From Marisa cornuarietis (lineage: Eukaryota; Mollusca; Gastropoda; Architaenioglossa; Ampullariidae), in assembly GCA_004794655.1 (NCBI GenBank), contig SMMW01000509.1:62001-126000 (forward strand): DNA of 64,000 bases, written 5' to 3'. The position numbers were made by a program, and so were the translations under genes. Below are positions 58,430-64,000 of this stretch, in pieces (position 1 is the stretch's first letter; every line of letters begins with the position of its first letter). Below the pieces are notes generated by a model. It was not told where the DNA came from and did not search any database. It saw nothing but the letters and a program-made list of their open reading frames with translations.

Positions 58430-59190
58430 GCTTACAAAGAAAATATTTCCTTCTGTCCGATGAATTAACCTCCGTCTTGATTCTTTTAGAATTTGAGAAC
58501 AACTTATCTCGAAGTAAGCTTATTATTAAATGGTTTTTGGCTGTAACAATTGGCTTATTTTACGATTTGTCGTCAAAATAGTTCTTCCAAGACATTTCCA
58601 TGTTTTAGTTTTTTGTTTCTGCTAGAAGTAAATTACTTTGAAGCATACTTAACGTTGAGTCACATAAATTATGATAATTACCTGTCACCACTGCTGTTCA
58701 GAGATGTTCCTGAGATATAATTTACCGCATAAACATTTATTTTATAATATTCCTTTTACGAAAATAAACAATTTCCAGAAATACCTGTAGTCAATACGAC
58801 TGATGGCGTCCATTATTTGAAAGCAAAGTTTTTCCGGTTGATGTGAGCTTTAATTCTATTCCAATAAACAATGGTTAGGATTTATGTTAGTTTGCGTCTA
58901 GAAATGAGCACTGAACAGTTATTTATCATAGACGAATCCGATATTTCTCAATGCTTAGGTCGGCATCCTTATCGCCATCATCATTGCCGATTGCAGAGGA
59001 GTAGTATCAGTATTGTTTAGCTATGTGGTTGAATGGGAGACACTGATAAGATTTTCTACAAGCATAATTCGTAATTAACCACTAAATAATTTAGAAAGAA
59101 ACTGTTCTCGGAATGTATGACCATGCTGAGCAGGTGAACGTGTTTCAGGAAAAGTCATATTTGAACAATACAGCATTCTCCCTTCAATCA
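58430..59190. other. Duplicated 5' flank of unit E, no gene
   Basis: Homologous to 22900-23760 and 37330-39110. At 59125-59170 it carries the same GCTGAGCAGGTGAAC segment that precedes the receptor fragment in unit B (25380), but no fragment follows. Confidence 0.5.
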
Positions 59191-59579
59191 CTCAGCCTGG
59201 TGTAAGGTGTGGATGTGATGTCCATGGTACAGCAACTGTTGGCACCAGACCATGGAATCTGGTTTATTCAAATCAAACATGCATGCATTTGATATATTCT
59301 CGAAAAGGCAAAGGCACAATGACATCAAACAACAGGTGAGTGTATTATTCACTAGAGCTTTTGACATGTATCCACAAATGAAAAATAAGTGACTAAACGA
59401 AAATTTTATTGAAAATCTCATTATCGATATTTATTAAGCCATTGTAGCCCAAGAATAACAATTAGGATGAACTATTATTCTAATACCAAAAAGAGCATTA
59501 AAAAGAATTTACCGTCTCAGGCATTTGTCTGTCGCTTGTTTTGTTTTTCAAGTATAACAGGCTAAGACATTACAAGGAA

Positions 59580-62500
59580 TATCACGAATAAATCCTGTAA
59601 AGTGCAGTTTTTTAACATTTTACATACATATTGTCAATATTTGTTTACCACATAATCAGAAAACATGCAGAATGCCACTGGATAACACGCAAGGCCACTT
59701 ATATACCAATAAGACCCACCACATCATCCACACATCGTAATCCGGGTACAAAGCCCCGGATACTTCTTGACACAAAGTGCATTTGTATTAGGCTTACAGA
59801 TCTCGCTTCTGGCACGCATGCACGCATACAAACTATATAAATACACAAGACAGCTAAATATATCCGTAATGAGTTTAATCAGTATAAACAGTACCGATAG
59901 ACAGCCTTTAGTTGTAATGACGATAAACAAACACCTTTTGTTTAATTATAATCAAGGTAAAATATACTGATATCTGTTCTTTAATTTTAACCGTTTTGTT
60001 TAGATCGCAGCTAGAGCTGTAGCTGGATGACTAAACACTAGTTATTACCTGAATTGCTAATATATTTATTAAGTTCAGCTCTCTGCTGTTCATTGGCCAG
60101 AGTCCTACCACGTGGTCTGTCCCACGTTCTTAAACTTAACAGGGTCAAGTATTATCAGTTAAGAAAATAATAAAACCCCTGGCCACTAAATAGAATAGGT
60201 GTAAAATACATTGACATGTTGTCCTTAATGAGTGTAAATATATTTACATGTCGTCTTGAATGAGTGTAAAGAATGGAACATCATGATCCACGTGACGACC
60301 TTTCATGTTTCGAGTTCATTTGGCACCTTCATGGACGAACGCGCTCAGACTACATGGGATGTTATCTTGTTTCGACGATTTGAGGAAGTAGAGGTCGGAT
60401 AGACTTCTGCCCTGTGTGTGAGGGGATCACTGGCCTAATGACCTAGGACAAGGTAACTTGTTCATATACATCATATCCATTTTTCTTGCCTCGAATTCCT
60501 TCTTGACTGTCAGAAGCTGTGGGTGCTTTTTTGTTAGAAATTGTACGCTTGTTCTATACTTGTGTAAATATTGCTTAAATTAAAGGATTATGGCATGGGA
60601 TCACTTTCACCTGTCTCACTCTCTAACCTACAGTCCTTGAACTTTCGATCCACTGGTGCTGCTGGATCGGTTCTTTGTACATGACTCGGGTGTACCCTAC
60701 CTGTAGTCGGACCTGAGCACTACAAGTGGAGATCCAATTGTTTTCTCTTCTTTTAGCGCTAATTGTGTGATGTTTTCAACTTCGTCTGTGTGAGGCGACC
60801 TCTGCCCTTTAGAATATAAATACTAGTATCTCATTGTCGTGTTTAGAGAAAGTCGCGATGAATCTTGTTTCTAGAATAAGTGATGTGTCGTCGGTTTATT
60901 ATCTCTCTTACCCGTGTCTAGGAGTTTGAGGACCCAGTCGCTGAAAGTTATAAGTATTAATGTTTGGCATTTGTTAGATGGACCTATCAGAAAATGTAAA
61001 ATCGAAAGGCTTGAGACTGAGTCGTGAATTTATAATTTTTTATATGATGATGCTGAGTGTCCGAATATCTGAATAACTGAACCTTCGCGTTCGATTACAT
61101 TAGTGTTATGATACGTGAGCCGAATTTCGTTAAAAAGATGTTTTTGATGCTATATATTTTACTCTTGAGGTATTGCACCCTCGATTTGTGATTTTGAACC
61201 AGTAGTCGTTAAGGATGTCTAGAGGCGAGACAGAAATTTCGATGTTCAGAGTCTGCCAATCTTTTAGTAGCACTTTGTCTTCAACTGATACTCTACTGTA
61301 AACCTTCTCTTGTATGGTCCACTGCTTGTTTATTTTGTATTAATGTAAGGAAAAGAAAGGTAAATGAGATTAACTGTCGAAGTTTCTGGATTAAGCATAA
61401 AGTTAATGGAAAGCCCACAGACAATTCTTTGTTCTGTTATGGGAAAGAACATCTACTGTCACAGACGTATGCGTGCACTGAACAGTATGTCATGTCTACA
61501 AGAATGATACTAAAATGGAGTCTACACGATGTTTCTTACCCATGAATGTAGATAAACATTTCAAATACGGTTTCTGTACTTCGGAGATTCCAGTGCATCA
61601 ATAAAGGAGACTTTAACAGTATGTTGGCAAAACAAAAAAACAGATTATTTGTATATATGTAAAATCCATGGTTCATAATAACAACTGCTTTGCTTATTAA
61701 TTGCAAGACGTATTTGATCACATTTTTCTAGGGATCTCCCCCAGGTCATTTTTTGTAATGTTTTCTATTCATCCTGAGTAGAAATTCGAAGTCTTCGCCC
61801 TTCTAAAGTGTTTTAGGGGTTATATTTTCAGTAGTTGTAGCAGTCAGTATATTAGCATCAATGAAATAACATGTCCCTCAATAAATAATTAAGCATGTAC
61901 AAGAAATCTGATACATTTTTAATATATTCCATGCTATTACATCTTATCGTTAATTTTTTACCCAAGTTGTTGTTTTTATAATTTTTAAATATTGCTTAGA
62001 TCCACACAACGCACAACGCGGAGGTTTAAGGGAACCTTATCTCTTATTCACAACTACAGTGCCGTGTGTTTCTCAACTACATGTTAAGAAAGCCAAACAA
62101 GGCCATCTTTTCTGTCATCGAAACTTTCTCTTACAGTCTCAGCCACAACTATGCTGCCAACGGAAAAAATTAACTGAAGGTGAAGTGTTTGGAGACTTTC
62201 GTTGTTCTGGAAAACAATGGGTCATACCGATGGAAGCAATTTCCACAAAATGTTATTAGTCACAGCCTTTGTCAGACTTTCAGCTCACATCGCTCGCAGA
62301 TTATAAGTTTATTCGTCAATTGTATTTTGTAAGATTCTACTAGCTGCCTCTTCTCCAGCAGTGTTTTGAAACATGCTCCTGGCTAGCAGCTTATTTAAAT
62401 TATCAGTGATATCAGTGACACTATCAACGATTTAGTGAGTCCATTGATTGATGGTGTTAGCGCCAGAATGTCAGGCTCTTGCACTACTTAGATTCCAGTC

Positions 62501-63530
62501 TCAAAAGCACCAGACTGATTGTTGAAAGTATTTCCTGGACATGATTGTGAAATTTACTAATTTGAAACTAATGACAAACGTAATAGTTGGATGTGACTGT
62601 AAAACCCGCTTGTGTGACAAAAATGTGACGTACACCAGTTTGACATAAATGTGACATTCACTAGATTGACATGAATGTGACATACACTAGTTTAGCATGA
62701 ATATGACATTCAGTGGTTTGACATGAATAGGACATTCACTAGTTTGACATGAATGTGACATTTACTAGTTTGACATGAATAGGACATTTACTAGTTTGAA
62801 ATGAATGTGACATTCACTAGTTTAGCATGAATGTGACATTCACTAGTTTGACATGATTGTCACTTGTACTAGTTTGACATGATTGTCAAAAGTTCTAGTT
62901 TGGCTATATTTCCAAAAGCGTGCAGATTTGTTATTTCAATGGACAATTTATCTTGAGTTAGAGCGAACTTTAGAAAAGGTAAAGCAAATTACAGGTAAAA
63001 TGCTCTGATCACATATTTCAGTAAATCTGCCTAAACAGCCAAAATGAAAGGATTGACAACGATGTAGAAAATGTACAGCGAAATTAGGTCCCCGTAGCTT
63101 AACCAAATGTTAGTCTATACAATAACAAAATATTTTATAAGATGTCTATACTAAATTTAAATATCCTAACACTCCGATACATATATATATATATAAGAAA
63201 ATTTTTAATAAGTTTTAATTCAGTTTCCTTTCAATTTATTCCTAATTTGCAGATTCAAAAAGAGCTTGCAGACAAACATTATTATTCTCATTGTAGCGGT
63301 AAATTTATGACTACAAGACAATTACCAGCATTTTTACTAGTCTGGTATCACTTAAAATAAAACTTCTATGTTTCTCCTCATTCGCAGGTTCATGTCGCAA
63401 ATTTAATACAAACCAGTTACATAGCCCCTGGTGCTTCAGTTGCCATGTCTCTTTCTCCGACTCTCTGCACTTCATTTCTGCGAAAACACTGACTGTTGTT
63501 GCACATTCTAAGCAAAGTAACAGGAAATCT
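59580..63530. other. Tandemly duplicated 3' flank block of an off-window receptor (unit F)
   Basis: Order and landmarks match the 3' flanks of B, C and D (TAATTATAATCAAGGTAAAA near 59942, CACTGGTGCTGCTGG near 60650, minisatellite at 62510). By position, exon 4 of a further minus-strand receptor is expected right of 64000. No gene inside. Confidence 0.6.
62510..62930. repeat. 26-bp minisatellite, about 16 copies (unit F)
   Basis: Consensus near TTTGACATGAATGTGACATT plus CACTAG. A different monomer variant from unit C has been amplified. Confidence 0.9.
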
Positions 63531-63538
63531 CTGTATGC

Positions 63539-63925
63539 CAAGGGTGGGCAAAGTTTTCTATTTGCGGGCTGGTCTCAAACTTCTGAGCTATGCGGCGGGG
63601 CGATAAAATACCAAAAAATACAGGTGATGATGGAATGGACAACAAATAAGTACATAAAGACTGTGTAAAGTGAAGCTGTTTAAATTCGCTCACAATAAAA
63701 CTTTAAAAACCAGCCTTTCCTTTGATGGCAGCCAACCCCGATGCTGTGTAACGACTCCATCAGACATTTAAAGATATTTATCTTTGTGCCTTGTGTGTGT
63801 TAGAATGTTACTGACTGCCGATATCTAATGTTGTTGTACTTGATAAATTAATCTTCCATCAAATTAACCTAGGCTGAATACAAAATATTGCAGATGGGCC
63901 GGCCCAAAGACTTTGCCCACCCGTG
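63539..63925. mobile_element. Complete 387-bp hAT-type MITE with 8-bp target duplication
   Basis: Ends CAAGGGTGGGCAAAG and, inverted, CACGGGTGGGCAAAG. CTGTATGC flanks both sides exactly (63531-63538 and 63926-63933). No transposase. The length and TSD size fit hAT; the interior is shared with relics at 24430, 39895 and 51616. Confidence 0.9.
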
Positions 63926-64000
63926 CTGTATGCTGTGTGATAGTTAACAACTTTTCGCACTGGAAGTCAGAGATTAAATAAATAACATCAACAACCCTTA

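Overview
The window is eukaryotic and looks like gastropod mollusc (or close lophotrochozoan) DNA. It has small exons with GT-AG introns, AT-rich spacers full of microsatellites, relics of several LINE families, a tRNA-derived SINE and small TIR elements. Its receptor genes resemble the orphan rhodopsin-like 'chemosensory receptor' expansions known from gastropods. I saw no bacterial operon, CRISPR array, rRNA or stand-alone tRNA gene.

The backbone is a head-to-tail tandem array of five class A GPCR genes, all on the minus strand. I name them A to E from low to high coordinates: A 3742-9603, B 17128-21231, C 30150-33229, D 45820-48373, E 53733-56429. Each has four coding exons with fixed intron phases 0, 1 and 2. 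Exon 1 is a 57-residue N-terminus, exon 2 carries TM1-TM2, exon 3 TM3-TM4 plus the start of ECL2, and exon 4 TM5-TM7 plus a short tail. B, D and E predict 381 residues and A 379. C is a pseudogene with a lost acceptor, two indels and a stop codon. Exon 1 has an acceptor 9 nt before the ATG in every copy. In B to E a conserved block 1.2-3.7 kb upstream holds a TATA-like box, a GGCGTGGC box, mostly an AP-1 site, and a donor; I infer a promoter plus a non-coding exon 0.

The spacers are also duplicated. They share a decayed plus-strand LINE inside intron 0 (B-E), a (TG)n tract 5' of the promoter (B-E), a 26-bp minisatellite that has expanded separately in each unit, and a donor-like conserved block about 350-590 bp past the stop in A-D. 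Two spacers (B-C and C-D) carry the same truncated exon 2/intron 2 receptor fragment. Sequence after E (59.6-64.0 kb) matches the 3' flanks of the other genes, so a sixth gene probably lies just beyond the right edge.

Younger insertions date against the array: an L2/CR1-like LINE in intron 3 of A, a 900-bp TIR element nested in a SINE in intron 1 of B, a composite insertion inside the LINE relic of C, a MITE in the B-C spacer with its empty site visible in the C-D spacer, and a hAT-type MITE with an exact 8-bp target duplication near the right end.

The most interesting signals are the near-zero divergence of exon 3 between A, B, C and E, even in the pseudogene; the chimeric exon 3 boundary of B with a GC donor; and the copy-to-copy decay of the promoter module. 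Together they suggest ongoing gene conversion and birth-and-death evolution in a receptor cluster.
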